From assembly GCF_000243335.1 (NCBI RefSeq), contig NZ_JH597773.1, positions 1,791,550-1,855,549 on the forward strand: 64,000 bases of DNA, read 5' to 3'. Of the stretch, positions 57,039 to 64,000 are shown in pieces. How positions within the stretch are numbered: position 1 is the stretch's first letter; every line of letters begins with the position of its first letter. Below the pieces are notes generated by a model that made no database searches, was not told the origin of the DNA, and saw only the letters and a program-made list of their open reading frames with translations. This DNA is from Leptonema illini DSM 21528. Lineage in GTDB: Bacteria > Spirochaetota > Leptospiria > Leptospirales > Leptonemataceae. The translations under genes and the position numbers were made by a program.

Positions 57039-59210
57039 TTACTTCCCGTAGACGTAGTTCAGGCGCATGTACACGCCCGGATTGTCGTGTATATAGTGCA
57101 GCATGCCGTTGCGGCTGATGCGGTATACCTGACAGGTCGTTTTTGTACGGAAGGTTAACGTCGAGGTGAAGCCTTTCTGGAAGTTATAGATCTCACCGCA
57201 GAAATCTCCCCAGGCAAGCGTTTCTATCGTACGGCCCCCGTGCAGCACGTCGACCTCGCCTCGTTTGATGATGAAGACGTCGTCGAAATTGCTGCCCTCG
57301 GTAATAAGATCGCGACCGCCAGGAATCTCCTCTTCTTCCATGAGGATTTCCATGCTCGTCTTTTGAGCCGACGTCATGCCGCGAAAGAAGCGCGAATTGG
57401 ACAGCGTCTCCCACGTTCCGGTACGTCGGATCTGGTTGAGCTTCTCGAACTTCTCCATCAGGTCGGTTCCGCGAATAAAACTCAGAAATCGCGCCTTCTC
57501 GATCGTCAGAGCCTGCACGTCGGTTTCGGCTACGACGTCGGCGCTGCGCAGCGTATCGAGAATGAGCGACGCCTCGCCGAAATACTCGTAGGTGCCGTAG
57601 CGCTTCGTGACGTTCTCTTCTTCGAAGCTTTCCTGTTCCATACCTTCGACGCGAACGTTACCCGAAAGCAGAATGAAGAACTTATCGCCCGCCGTATCTT
57701 TGCGAATGATCACGTCGCCGCGTTTATACAGCTCTTTGTCGGCGATCGTAAGGAACTCTTTCGCTTTCGCTATGGGGAAGTTCTTGAAAATATCGACGTT
57801 CGCAAGGGCATCCAGGATGCGATAGGCCTCTTCATGGGGCGGCGTTTTCACGACGGGATAGAGGGTGTTCTCGATACCGAATTTCGCAAGCGTGAGATGT
57901 GATTCCGGCGGCATGGACTTGCGCGAGATATGATAGACGGTGATCTTCTTCTGCACCTCTTCGGGCAGCGTCGACAGATAGTCGACTCGAGTATGCAGCG
58001 GCGGAATGCCCGCCTCATGATAGATGATATCGTAATGCCAGGGGAAGTCGAGCAGATCGCGATAGCGGCTTTCGGTCAGCACTCCGTTATCAAGAAGCTC
58101 CTTGAATTTATCGGGATCATTCAGGTGATCCGACGAATAAATGAAGGACTGATCCTGAAACTGAAATTCGAAGCTGAGAGACGGAATCGAATGCAAGGCA
58201 TAGTTGAAACGGAAGGCCGCTCCGTTGATGATATACGTTTTACCGATAACGACGGGAACGAAGTCAAACAGCGTATACAGCTCTTTGATGGGAATCTGCG
58301 TCAGCGCATGATATTTGCGAATGAACGAGTGCATGACCGTTACGGTCGTGAAGATCGTAATCTTACCCTCTTCGAGGATCTTCTGGAACGTGCCGGCGTC
58401 ATGGTCGGCATGGCAGTGCGTGAGGATGACCGTATTGATCAGCTTCGGATTCACGTTGGAGCGACGCAGCCATTCCGTCGAATTCACAGGCGGATCGACC
58501 ATCACGCCCTGATGATTGATCCACATGATGAAGCCCGACGTGTTATCGTCGGGGTCAAAGCCGTGACTGGGGCCGAGACAGGTAACGCCGAGCAGCGGCG
58601 GCTGATATGGCTCGGGCATGCGTTCGCCCGTATCATAGATGATGTTGTAGCCGACCTCACCCGGTAGGTCGGTCTTTTTATTCCAGTCGGAGTCGTGCAC
58701 CTCGAAGTTGCCGTCGTCTCTCTTCACGATCGTGACGTTATTGAAGCGCACCTGATTGTCTTTGAAGATGACGAAGCGCACAAGGTCGTCCATCTCGCGG
58801 TTTCCGCGGAAGTAGTCGATCTCGGCCTTCATATTCGGGAAGCCGAAGCTCTGCTCACCGTTCGCATAGTCGGATTTCAGATCGAGCTCTTCAGGGCCGA
58901 AAATGGCCTCGTTGAGAACGATGCGGAACTGCTCGCGCTGTTCCTCAGTACAGACGACATAGGTCTTTTTCTGGCGCAGGAAGTGGTTGTAGTAGATCGG
59001 GAATTCAAGCTCGGCGACAGAAATGCCCTTCGAGACATGGAAAAACTGATTCGGAAGCACGAAAATGAAAGGCGTACTCCTCGGAAGCATCATCGTATCT
59101 TTGATCGTCTCAGGCGGCGAGCCGATCTGAATATACCCGACAGAGGTTTCGAGCAGGTATCCGCCCCGCGGAAGCGTTGTATATGGTTCGGTCAGAATGA
59201 TCTTCGACAT
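57039..59210 (-). CDS. Metallo-beta-lactamase-fold protein with two cyclic-nucleotide-binding domains
   Basis: 723 residues. The first about 470 form a metallo-beta-lactamase domain with ILTHCHADHDAGTF near 260-272 (HxHxDH zinc ligands) and HD in SSDHLNDP. Two cyclic-nucleotide-binding domains follow: the first (about 475-600) has YFGEASLILDTLRSADV, with FGE and Arg-Ser-Ala of a working phosphate-binding cassette; the second (about 605-723) has DFCGEIYNFQKG and lacks that Arg. GAGAGG precedes the ATG. It may be a hydrolase controlled by, or acting on, cyclic nucleotides. It ends exactly where the lhr-like gene starts. Confidence 0.88.
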   Translation of the reverse strand: MSKIILTEPYTTLPRGGYLLETSVGYIQIGSPPETIKDTMMLPRSTPFIFVLPNQFFHVSKGISVAELEFPIYYNHFLRQKKTYVVCTEEQREQFRIVLNEAIFGPEELDLKSDYANGEQSFGFPNMKAEIDYFRGNREMDDLVRFVIFKDNQVRFNNVTIVKRDDGNFEVHDSDWNKKTDLPGEVGYNIIYDTGERMPEPYQPPLLGVTCLGPSHGFDPDDNTSGFIMWINHQGVMVDPPVNSTEWLRRSNVNPKLINTVILTHCHADHDAGTFQKILEEGKITIFTTVTVMHSFIRKYHALTQIPIKELYTLFDFVPVVIGKTYIINGAAFRFNYALHSIPSLSFEFQFQDQSFIYSSDHLNDPDKFKELLDNGVLTESRYRDLLDFPWHYDIIYHEAGIPPLHTRVDYLSTLPEEVQKKITVYHISRKSMPPESHLTLAKFGIENTLYPVVKTPPHEEAYRILDALANVDIFKNFPIAKAKEFLTIADKELYKRGDVIIRKDTAGDKFFILLSGNVRVEGMEQESFEEENVTKRYGTYEYFGEASLILDTLRSADVVAETDVQALTIEKARFLSFIRGTDLMEKFEKLNQIRRTGTWETLSNSRFFRGMTSAQKTSMEILMEEEEIPGGRDLITEGSNFDDVFIIKRGEVDVLHGGRTIETLAWGDFCGEIYNFQKGFTSTLTFRTKTTCQVYRISRNGMLHYIHDNPGVYMRLNYVYGK

Positions 59211-59288
59211 AGGCCTCTCACGGAGAGATTGTGATTGATACGCCTGAAATTGACTGTATTTAGGTTCTGTATATTATCGGACTACGAG

Positions 59289-59600
59289 ATGCGGAAAACG
59301 ACGGCAATCCTTTTTTTTAATATGCTGGCAGCGGCCTGCTCTTCCTCGAACTCTGATCCGAAAATACAGGCGCAGGTGGGAGTAGCACTGGGCCACAGCC
59401 ATCCGCTGAGCATGAGATTTGCCGATCTGGAGGCCGGTCAGAGCGCCTTTGTGCTCGAAGAGTCCGCCGGGCACCGGCATGAGCTGCGGCTCAATGCCGA
59501 ACAGAGCGCCCTGCTGCTTATGAAGTTCCCCGTAGCCGTGGAAAGCACCGAAACGGACGCTCATGTGCATCCGGTTACGATTTATGTCGCCGATGATTGA
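59289..59600 (+). CDS. Small lipoprotein, His-rich, unrecognised
   Basis: 103 residues from the ATG at 59289. A lipoprotein signal (MRKTTAILFFNMLAAAC) is followed by a compact domain rich in His pairs: ALGHSHPLSM, AGHRHELRL and DAHVHPVTIY, which could bind a metal. The family resembles other small His-rich periplasmic proteins but is not assigned. Divergent from the CNB-MBL gene. Confidence 0.72.
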   Translation: MRKTTAILFFNMLAAACSSSNSDPKIQAQVGVALGHSHPLSMRFADLEAGQSAFVLEESAGHRHELRLNAEQSALLLMKFPVAVESTETDAHVHPVTIYVADD

Positions 59601-59632
59601 ACGGCGTTCCCGCTTTTCGCTGAAACGCCGTT
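59600..59632. terminator. Stem-loop between the lipoprotein and trxA genes
   Basis: AACGGCGTT at 59600-59608 pairs perfectly with AACGCCGTT at 59624-59632, overlapping the lipoprotein stop. It separates two convergent genes. Only short T-runs are nearby, so efficiency is uncertain. Confidence 0.55.
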
Positions 59633-59662
59633 CTCAAAGCCGATTTCTTTCGATTCAGTAGA

Positions 59663-59974
59663 TTACAGGTGCTTTTCGAGGACCTTTTTCAGATGGTCTT
59701 TTGGCAGAAGCCCGACGATGCGGTCCACCGGTTTGCCGTCTTTGTAAAGAACCATGGTCGGAATCGCAGAAATGCCGAGAGACGAGGCGACAGAGGGGTT
59801 CTCATCTACGTTGATCTTGCGGAACTGTACCGTACCCATCTCGTTGGAAAGCTGCTCCACGATCGGGGAAAGCATGCGGCACGGCCCGCACCACTCCGCC
59901 CAGAAGTCCACGAGAACCAGTCCCTTCGATGTTTGATCTGTAAATGTATCGTCTGTAATTGCGGTTACTGCCAT
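59663..59974 (-). CDS. trxA: Thioredoxin
   Basis: 103 residues with the active site FWAEWCGPCRMLSPI, the conserved cis-Pro in SAIPTMVLYKDG and the closing KPVDRIVGLLPKDHLKKVLEK. AGGAGAT precedes the ATG. Standard cytoplasmic dithiol reductase. Confidence 0.97.
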   Translation of the reverse strand: MAVTAITDDTFTDQTSKGLVLVDFWAEWCGPCRMLSPIVEQLSNEMGTVQFRKINVDENPSVASSLGISAIPTMVLYKDGKPVDRIVGLLPKDHLKKVLEKHL

Positions 59975-60170
59975 TTGTTATCTCCTGTTTCTCCTTCCTC
60001 AGCGGCAAGGAGGACGTCCATCGCTTTTCGCGGGCCCATCTGCCCTTTTGCCGGTCGTGGCCGTCAGTTCTATCAGGTCGATTTCGCTCGCCCGATAGTT
60101 AGAAAATAATAAGAGGAGGGCCAGCTGCCACTCTTTTTCTATACCCATAGGGGGTAAATGGATTCAGGGA

Positions 60171-60971
60171 CTATTTCTTCTCCTGTTTCTTCTTCTTTAA
60201 AATGTCTTCGACCGTGGCTTTCATCGACGTCAGGTTCAGCTCGTTTTTGCTCTGCTCTTCGGGATTGCCGGCAAAAGAATAGATCATCTTCAACATCTCA
60301 AGCAGCTTGATCGCCTTCTGTAGATCCCCGACGTCCTTGCCCGCCATTTCGTATTTCTGCCGGTATTCGCGGGCCGCCGTGCTCGCCGTATCGATCAAAA
60401 GGTCGAGATGATCCCTGCTCTCGGCATAGCCCGGCTCGCCGGGGTTCTTAGTTCGCTCAAAAAGCTTGAAATCCATAAAAACAAAGGCCAGAAGCGAGAG
60501 ATTCATATAGAGCTCGGCGAAATACCAGCGGTACTTGCCCGTTCCCTCGGCCTCCTTCGTCATATCAAGAACCTGACGGAAGCCATCGATCAGGTTCAGT
60601 CTCTTTTTAGGATCAAGAAGCACAAACTGATCAAGCACCTCCTGATTCTCGGTCAGGGTCATGTCGCTGACGGCGCCGGTCAGTTTAACCAGGTCGGCCA
60701 GGGCGTTTGAGACCTCTTTTCGAGCCGTGCTGATATTCGTATCGCTGCGCAGATTCTGTATCTTCTGTGAAAAGGCATCAAGTCGTATATACAGAGTCGA
60801 CTTCTGCAAGGATAGCATGGCCTGGCGGATCTTCACATACGGGGCCATGGCCGCATCCTGCTTCAGAACTCCATTCAACATGGAATGCTCTCTCGACAGA
60901 TCGTCCAGTTGTTGTTTATAGGGCTCCGAGATGCGTGTGAAATTCTGACGCTGTTCACGTGTAATGGCCAT
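60171..60971 (-). CDS. Helical protein of unknown function
   Basis: 266 residues, almost all helical and charged, with no signal or membrane segment apart from a mildly hydrophobic stretch at about 155-172 (YMNLSLLAFVFMDFKLF). N-terminal ITREQRQNFTRISEPYKQQLDDL suggests a coiled coil; the last 12 residues are a Lys-rich tail. GAGGAA precedes the ATG. No family recognised; a Leptospirales-specific protein is likely. Confidence 0.65.
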   Translation of the reverse strand: MAITREQRQNFTRISEPYKQQLDDLSREHSMLNGVLKQDAAMAPYVKIRQAMLSLQKSTLYIRLDAFSQKIQNLRSDTNISTARKEVSNALADLVKLTGAVSDMTLTENQEVLDQFVLLDPKKRLNLIDGFRQVLDMTKEAEGTGKYRWYFAELYMNLSLLAFVFMDFKLFERTKNPGEPGYAESRDHLDLLIDTASTAAREYRQKYEMAGKDVGDLQKAIKLLEMLKMIYSFAGNPEEQSKNELNLTSMKATVEDILKKKKQEKK

Positions 60972-61055
60972 GGCTTCCTCTGTTTTTCAAGCGAACGCCC
61001 TCGCTGAAAAGCTGATTTTCATTGTTTTTTTGAGAACGACGATTTTCCTGGAGAT

Positions 61056-61322
61056 ATGTTCTCCACTACGCTATTTATCGGCGGAATCGGCGGCACGGAA
61101 ATGATCATTATTCTGGTCATTGCCCTGCTTCTTTTCGGTGGTCGCAAGATTCCCGAGCTTGCCCGGGATATTGGATCCGGTATCAAAGAATTCAGACGCA
61201 GCATGTCCTCTCCTCTTGAAGAAGAGCAGAAGACCACGCAGGTCGAACAACCGCGTCAGATCGAATACCAGCCGGGCCCGACGACGAAGAAGGCCACCCG
61301 GAAAACCTCTCGCAAGGCCTGA
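61056..61322 (+). CDS. tatA: Twin-arginine translocase subunit TatA
   Basis: 88 residues: one N-terminal membrane helix (GGIGGTEMIIILVIALLLFGG), the conserved RKIPELARDIGSGIKEFRRSM amphipathic helix, then a charged tail. GGAGA precedes the ATG. Multiple copies form the export pore. It lies six bases before tatC. Confidence 0.95.
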   Translation: MFSTTLFIGGIGGTEMIIILVIALLLFGGRKIPELARDIGSGIKEFRRSMSSPLEEEQKTTQVEQPRQIEYQPGPTTKKATRKTSRKA

Positions 61323-61328
61323 TCTTGA

Positions 61329-62330
61329 ATGGCTGCATCCGGTAAGAAGCGGAGCAGTCGCAAGACTGCTTCGAAAAAACGTGTCCTGCCTCCTGGAAGA
61401 AAGCCCGGCCTGCTACCGACCGGGAATACCCAGGGCTACACCGGCTACACGGCCCGTCCTCCCGAAAACGTCCCCGCAGAGCCAGAACAGAGTGAAAGCT
61501 CGTTTACACAGTCCGAGAACTCCGTTTATGAGGAATCTGACCGTGAGCGTTTCATGTCGCTCGGCGATCACCTTGAAGAACTGCGTTTTAGATTACTCTG
61601 GATCATCGGCATCCTTGTCGTTACGTCGTCGGTCACAGGCATCTTCATTGAGCGCATCCACAGCTTCTTAATAGCCCCGTATAAGGCCGTAGTAGCTCAA
61701 CTGCCTGCCACGCAGGCCTCGCCGGGGCTCATTCTCGGCTCGATGTATGGCTCTATCGAGATCTACTTCAAGCTTGCCGTGATGATCGGCTCTCTGATCA
61801 CACTGCCCATCGCCCTTTCGCTTCTCTGGGGCTTTGTGACGCCGGCAGTCAGCAAAAAGATCGCTCGCATCGGCCATGCCGGAGTCGCCGCATCGACTCT
61901 GCTCTTCTGGGGCGGAGTCGTCTTTGCCTATCAATACATCTTTCCGCTCAGTCTTGACATGATGCTCTATACCTTCTTACCCGAAGGAGTGATCGCACAG
62001 ACGTCGCTTGAGAAGTATTACAGCTTTCTCTTTATGATCGTGCTCGGCTCGGGCATTACGTTTCAGCTGCCCATGGTCGTCGTCGTGCTCGGTGTGATCG
62101 GCATCGTGCCGGTCGCCTATCATCAGAAGATCTGGAAGGTGGTACTGCTTGGAATCCTGGCGTTTTCGGGATTCTTCACTCCACCTGATCCGTTCAGCCT
62201 CTTTGCACTGGCTCTGCCGCTCTGGGCGCTCTATGCGATTTCGGTCGGTATCGTCTGGCTGATTGAAAAGGGTCGCAGGCGTAGAGATAAAGAGAGAGCT
62301 AAAGAGATGGCGCAGTCCGACGCTGCATAA
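61329..62330 (+). CDS. tatC: Twin-arginine translocase subunit TatC
   Basis: 333 residues: an unusual N-terminal extension of about 75 mostly basic, then acidic residues (KKRSSRKTASKKRVLPPGRKP...), followed by the TatC core, FMSLGDHLEELRFRLLWIIGILV, with six membrane segments and the conserved PxxxLP-type segments (FLIAPYKAV, LITLPIALSLLW, GITFQLPMVVVVLG, FTPPDPFS). It recognises twin-arginine signal peptides. Coupled with tatA. Confidence 0.96.
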   Translation: MAASGKKRSSRKTASKKRVLPPGRKPGLLPTGNTQGYTGYTARPPENVPAEPEQSESSFTQSENSVYEESDRERFMSLGDHLEELRFRLLWIIGILVVTSSVTGIFIERIHSFLIAPYKAVVAQLPATQASPGLILGSMYGSIEIYFKLAVMIGSLITLPIALSLLWGFVTPAVSKKIARIGHAGVAASTLLFWGGVVFAYQYIFPLSLDMMLYTFLPEGVIAQTSLEKYYSFLFMIVLGSGITFQLPMVVVVLGVIGIVPVAYHQKIWKVVLLGILAFSGFFTPPDPFSLFALALPLWALYAISVGIVWLIEKGRRRRDKERAKEMAQSDAA

Positions 62331-62440
62331 GGCGTCTGGCGACTTCAATTAGCCTGCTCGATATTGCCCTTGAAGGCGACACTTCCTGTGTCGTCAAACC
62401 CGCATTACACGGTTAACCGGAATAACCTTTAATTCAAAAG

Positions 62441-62464
62441 AAAAAGCCGGCCTTTCAGGCCGAC
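62441..62464 (-). terminator. Rho-independent terminator after clpX
   Basis: On the minus strand GTCGGCCT pairs with AGGCCGGC around GAA, followed by TTTTTCTTTT. The clpX stop codon (62457-62455) lies in the hairpin loop region. Confidence 0.88.
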
Positions 62465-63801
62465 TCCTTGCTGTCTTCGGTTTCGCGACTGGCGGCTTTT
62501 TTACGGTCGCTCTCTTTTCCGCCTTCCCGGCCGTTCTCTTTACCGTTTTCTTTGCGGTAGATGAGCACCGGGCCTTCCTGCTTCTCGATAACGCCGGGGG
62601 TGATGATCACCTGCTCGACGTCTTCGCGGGAGGGGATCTCGAACATAAGATCCATCATGATATGCTCGACGATAGAGCGAAGTCCACGAGCGCCCGCTTC
62701 TCGTTCGATGGCCTTCTTTGCTATGGCATCGATCGCTTCATCGGTGAACTTCAGCTTCACGTCTTCCATCTCGAAGATACGTTGATACTGTTTGTAGATC
62801 GAATTCTTCGGTTCGGTGAAGATCGTCTTCATCGTCTCGACGTCCAGCTCGGCAAGCGTGGCGACGACGGGAAGACGGCCGACAAACTCGGGAATCAATC
62901 CGAATTTCATGAGATCGTCGGGCTGCACATACTTCAGCGTTTCACTGCGCTTCATCTTCGTAGGCAGATCGGCGTCTCCGGGACGGCGATCAAAACCGAT
63001 GGAACGCGAACCGAGTCTTTTCTCGATAATCTTCTCAAGGCCTACAAAGGCTCCGCCGCAGATAAAGAGGATGTTTTTCGTGTTGATCGTAAGGAAATCC
63101 TGATGCGGATGCTTGCGCCCTCCCTGAGGCGGAACGTTAGCCACAGTGCCTTCGATGATTTTCAGAAGGGCCTGTTGCACTCCTTCGCCCGACACGTCAC
63201 GCGTAATCGAAGGGTTCTCGGACTTACGCGAGATCTTGTCGATCTCGTCGATATAGATGATGCCGATCTCGGCCTGCTTGATATCGTTTGCTGCGTTCTG
63301 AATCAAGCGCAGCAGGATGTTCTCAACATCCTCGCCGACATAACCGGCCTCGGTCAGAGCCGTCGCATCGGCGATGGCAAAGGGAACTTTCAGGAGACGG
63401 GCGAGCGTCTGCGCAAGCAGCGTCTTACCCGATCCCGTCGGCCCGACCAGAAGGATGTTCGATTTATCGAGCTCGATTTCAGACTTACGGCGGTTCTCGC
63501 CGATGCGCTTGTAGTGGTTGTACACGGCGACGGACAGAGCCTTCTTCGCCGCTTCCTGGCCGATCACATACTCGTCGAGAACGTCTTTGATCTCTTTCGG
63601 CCGGGGAAGGTTCTTGAATACGTCGCCTTCTTGAATGTCCTGATCGGATTCTTCGGCGATGATTTCGTTGCAGAGCTCAATACACTCGTCGCAGATATAA
63701 ACACCGGGACCGGCCACAAGCCGCTTCACGGAATCCTGTTCCTTCCCGCAGAAGGAGCAGTGCAGCTTTTCTTTTCCGTTTCCTTTTTTCTTCGTACTCA
63801 T
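62455..63801 (-). CDS. clpX: ClpX, ATPase subunit of the ClpXP protease
   Basis: 448 residues. The N-terminal zinc finger ([10 protein letters not shown]...[10 protein letters not shown]) is followed by the AAA+ domain: Walker [13 protein letters not shown], Walker [18 protein letters not shown] (the IGF-type loop that contacts ClpP) and [11 protein letters not shown] charged, Lys/Glu-rich tail of about 35 residues closes it. It unfolds proteins for ClpP, whose gene lies just upstream. Confidence 0.97.
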   Translation of the reverse strand: MSTKKKGNGKEKLHCSFCGKEQDSVKRLVAGPGVYICDECIELCNEIIAEESDQDIQEGDVFKNLPRPKEIKDVLDEYVIGQEAAKKALSVAVYNHYKRIGENRRKSEIELDKSNILLVGPTGSGKTLLAQTLARLLKVPFAIADATALTEAGYVGEDVENILLRLIQNAANDIKQAEIGIIYIDEIDKISRKSENPSITRDVSGEGVQQALLKIIEGTVANVPPQGGRKHPHQDFLTINTKNILFICGGAFVGLEKIIEKRLGSRSIGFDRRPGDADLPTKMKRSETLKYVQPDDLMKFGLIPEFVGRLPVVATLAELDVETMKTIFTEPKNSIYKQYQRIFEMEDVKLKFTDEAIDAIAKKAIEREAGARGLRSIVEHIMMDLMFEIPSREDVEQVIITPGVIEKQEGPVLIYRKENGKENGREGGKESDRKKAASRETEDSKESA

Positions 63802-63911
63802 GAATCCACCCGGTTTTTCTGATCTGCCTTTTTCTATTTCTGGCCTGTTCGCACTCGTGATCCCGGCAATTCAGAGTGGATCACGTCTCCACTCTGAGGT
63901 CAAGTAGAAAG

Positions 63912-64000
63912 TCAGCCGACGGCAGGCTCACGCTTGCGGTTGAATTCGAAAACCGTATCGATCAGTCCGTAATTCTTCGCATCTTCGGCCGACATGTGGA
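63912..64000 (-). CDS. clpP: ClpP protease subunit, C-terminal end (partial)
   Basis: The last 29 residues are in the window: HMSAEDAKNYGLIDTVFEFN and a basic tail, with the stop at 63914-63912. HMSAEDAKNYGLID matches the conserved ClpP C-terminus. The rest lies beyond the right edge. Order clpP-clpX is the usual one. Confidence 0.9.
   Translation of the reverse strand, partial: HMSAEDAKNYGLIDTVFEFNRKREPAVG

Noticed and set aside
62662-63822. Long open frame (386 codons) on the plus strand opposite clpX
   Set aside because: It is the antisense shadow of clpX; composition is unlike a protein-coding frame and clpX is certain.

Overview
The window looks like chromosomal DNA of a Leptospirales spirochaete, most likely Leptonema or a close relative. 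The support is a spirochaete FlaB flagellin core protein, a moderately GC-rich composition (clearly above Leptospira), and a set of proteins typical of Leptospira relatives: a MeaA-like mutase with MeaB, a secreted neutral ceramidase, SpoIIE-type phosphatases, and spirochaete-style lipoproteins. The genus is an inference from content, not from a marker gene.

Layout. 0-8 kb: the 3' end of a possible regulator, an SDR-like reductase with an enoyl-reductase-type Y-x6-K motif, a YhhN membrane protein, an ABC-2 exporter pair coupled to a double-domain ThyX, tRNA-Ser(CGA), and an MscS channel gene broken by two frameshifts. 8-14.6 kb: flagellin with a strong terminator, two coupled unknown genes, an acyltransferase, a divergent SDR/Crp pair, and an IS5-family element that has landed inside a small palindromic repeat. 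14.6-22.2 kb: a metabolic run of B12-dependent mutase, MeaB, D-Ala-D-Ala ligase, galactokinase and GH36 alpha-galactosidase.

22.2-27.5 kb is an accessory island: a group II intron whose maturase carries a frameshift, two direct copies of the palindromic repeat bracketing a MORN-repeat lipoprotein gene, and an intact IS1182-type element ending 76 bp before proC. 27.5-34.3 kb returns to core genes: proC, DUF4254 plus a family 9 glycosyltransferase, an LptF/LptG-type permease, a polyprenol/diacylglycerol-kinase-like protein and a large lipoprotein. 34.4-37.4 kb, opened by a fourth copy of the repeat, holds small membrane proteins, a DUF2200 protein and an S51 peptidase.

37.4-64 kb: neutral ceramidase, a PH-like membrane protein, a YCII/DGPF protein, a membrane-GAF-SpoIIE phosphatase, a lytic transglycosylase, an M14 carboxypeptidase lipoprotein, an RNase D-like exonuclease, acyl-CoA enzymes, purM, rlmN, an aminotransferase, a MarR-thioesterase pair, a head-to-tail pair made of a cyclic-nucleotide-sensor/metallo-beta-lactamase protein and an Lhr-type helicase, thioredoxin, tatA-tatC, clpX and the end of clpP.

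The least ordinary items are the 56-57 bp palindromic repeat family (four full copies, one split by an IS with a perfect 9-bp target duplication, plus a half-copy inside that same IS), the double ThyX with split catalytic motifs, and the CNB-MBL/Lhr gene pair.
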